From Treponema sp. (GTDB lineage: Bacteria > Spirochaetota > Spirochaetia > Treponematales > Breznakiellaceae), in assembly GCA_031273405.1 (NCBI GenBank), contig JAISRW010000247.1, positions 1-6,526 on the forward strand: a stretch of DNA of 6,526 bases. The letters are read 5' to 3'. A program made the translations under genes and the position numbers. Position 1 is the first letter of the stretch. Each line of letters starts with the position of its first letter. The notes beneath the pieces were generated by a model that did not search any database, was not told the origin of the DNA, and was given only the letters and a program-made list of their open reading frames with translations. Below, one piece after another: positions 5,833-6,526 of this stretch.

Positions 5833-5845
5833 ATTAGTATAATCT

Positions 5846-5851
5846 GAGGAG
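5846..5851 (+). promoter_or_regulatory. Ribosome-binding site of the dehydrogenase gene
   Basis: GAGGAG at 5846-5851 is 7 bases before ATG at 5859. This favours that start over the in-frame ATG at 5868. Confidence 0.75.
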
Positions 5852-5858
5852 AAGCACC

Positions 5859-6526
5859 ATGGGTGAGATGCGGATAATCAAAAAAGTTTTTACTTCCGAA
5901 CCGTATACCGATTGGCATTGGGATACATTGGTTGAAGCTTTTGGTTCAGACATTGAAATTAAGCGGGCGCCTCATAACGATATTCCGGCGGTAAAAGAAG
6001 GAATCCGTGACGCTGATGTCGCCATTATGGCGGGAGACATCAGCCTGGAAGTACTGAACGCCGCGAAAGAGCTTAAATGGGTCCATTGCGATCATGCGGG
6101 GGCCAACAATTCCGCCCACCCGGAACTTTTCCAGCGGGATATTTTTTTGACCGCCTCAGCGGGCCGGTCCGCGCCGGTACTGGCGGAACATGTTTTTTAT
6201 CTGCTCCTTTCCCTGGTATATAACTCCCGCATGGTAGAACAGCAGCAGCGGGAGCACAACTGGAGCAAACTCTACCAGAATTCGCGGGGGCTCTATACCG
6301 GGACTATGGGCATTATCGGCCTTGGGCATACCGGCCGGGCCTTGGCCCTCCGGGCAAAAGCCTTCGAAATGAACGTGATAGGCTACGATCGCGAGGCCTT
6401 CGATCTTCCTCCGGGAGTGGACAAGGCATATTTCGCCGATAAGGGCCAGAGCGTTGATGAATTGCTTAAAGAATGTGATGCGGCGGTTCTCACCGTCAGG
6501 CTTTCCGATGAAACTTTCCACATGAT
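5859..6526 (+). CDS. D-2-hydroxyacid dehydrogenase, NAD-binding (3' end cut by window edge)
   Basis: 222 residues are visible, without a stop. The family reduces 2-keto acids (pyruvate, glyoxylate, hydroxypyruvate, phosphoglycerate-type substrates) with NAD(P)H, reversibly, in the cytoplasm. The N-terminal catalytic lobe shows DADVAIMAGD, then LKWVHCDHAGANN and SAGRSAPVLAEHVFYLLLSL. The Rossmann fold starts at TMGIIGLGHTG with G154-x-G156-x-x-G159. It continues to VIGYDR, where the acidic D177 after the second strand favours NAD over NADP. CDAAVLTVRLSDET matches the strand usually read as 'hlPlT..T', with the proline replaced. The catalytic Arg, Glu and His lie beyond the window, so activity and substrate cannot be judged. 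The gene has its own promoter, a palindromic operator-like site and a good ribosome-binding site, so it is probably individually regulated. Confidence 0.9.
   Translation, partial: MGEMRIIKKVFTSEPYTDWHWDTLVEAFGSDIEIKRAPHNDIPAVKEGIRDADVAIMAGDISLEVLNAAKELKWVHCDHAGANNSAHPELFQRDIFLTASAGRSAPVLAEHVFYLLLSLVYNSRMVEQQQREHNWSKLYQNSRGLYTGTMGIIGLGHTGRALALRAKAFEMNVIGYDREAFDLPPGVDKAYFADKGQSVDELLKECDAAVLTVRLSDETFHM

Larger units (their letters stand above)
5395..5858. other. 464-base gene-free region rich in inverted repeats
   Basis: No credible coding sequence is seen between pcnB and the dehydrogenase gene. The stretch holds, in order: the stop-codon hairpin; the 33-bp dispersed repeat with an adjoining hairpin; an isolated half-palindrome tttcccaaaac (5539-5549); palindrome R4; a row of four hairpins ending in a terminator; an AT-rich tract (5749-5800) with runs of T and A; and the promoter and operator-like palindrome of the next gene. 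Base composition shifts from GC-rich to AT-rich at about 5749. Confidence 0.75.

Noticed and set aside
5838..5843. Perfect TATAAT as the -10 of the dehydrogenase gene
   Set aside because: Transcription would start at about 5850, inside the ribosome-binding site at 5846-5851, and no fitting -35 lies 17 bases upstream. The upstream pair TTGCTT/TACTAT fits better.
5395..5858. CRISPR array or tandem repeat array
   Set aside because: The repeats here are inverted, irregularly spaced and of different kinds; there are no regularly spaced identical direct repeats.
6156..6521. 121-codon open frame on the minus strand
   Set aside because: It is antisense to the dehydrogenase, whose plus-strand reading shows a clear Rossmann motif and start signals.

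Overview
The window looks like ordinary chromosome from a fairly GC-rich bacterium. The best guess is a spirochaete close to the GC-richer, termite-gut-type Treponema. This is an inference from the style of the PcnB protein, a secreted beta-propeller/HEAT protein of a type common in that group, and intergenic DNA full of short hairpin repeats. No rRNA, tRNA, CRISPR array or intact insertion sequence is visible.

Layout: the left half is a two-gene block on the minus strand, read right to left. It starts with a TRAM-domain 23S rRNA (uracil-5)-methyltransferase (1846-2985), which overlaps a secreted PQQ-like beta-propeller/HEAT-repeat protein (51-1859) by 14 bases. Diverging from it on the plus strand is an alpha/beta-hydrolase of the monoacylglycerol lipase/lysophospholipase type (3015-4022), followed by a hairpin terminator. 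Next comes poly(A) polymerase pcnB, whose start is best placed at a TTG at 4180, behind a clean GGAGG. After pcnB lies a 464-base gene-free stretch (5395-5858) packed with inverted repeats. It ends in a strong terminator-like hairpin, a well-spaced promoter and a 21-bp perfect palindrome. The last gene, a D-2-hydroxyacid dehydrogenase (5859 onward), runs off the window end.

Functional links: the RNA methyltransferase and PcnB are RNA-metabolism housekeeping genes, while the hydrolase and dehydrogenase are metabolic enzymes. Apart from the overlapping minus-strand pair, nothing shows that these genes form one pathway. The dehydrogenase appears to be a separate unit with its own promoter and operator-like site.

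The most interesting non-coding content is a family of short palindromes built on gctttcccaaaact / agttttgggaaagc, with about four copies here. One copy is inside the signal-peptide region of the propeller gene, where it is translated in frame. A second repeat (about 33 bp, around ggttttagggaa) lies downstream of two different genes, and four hairpins follow one another at 5648-5748. I found no convincing new multi-gene system.
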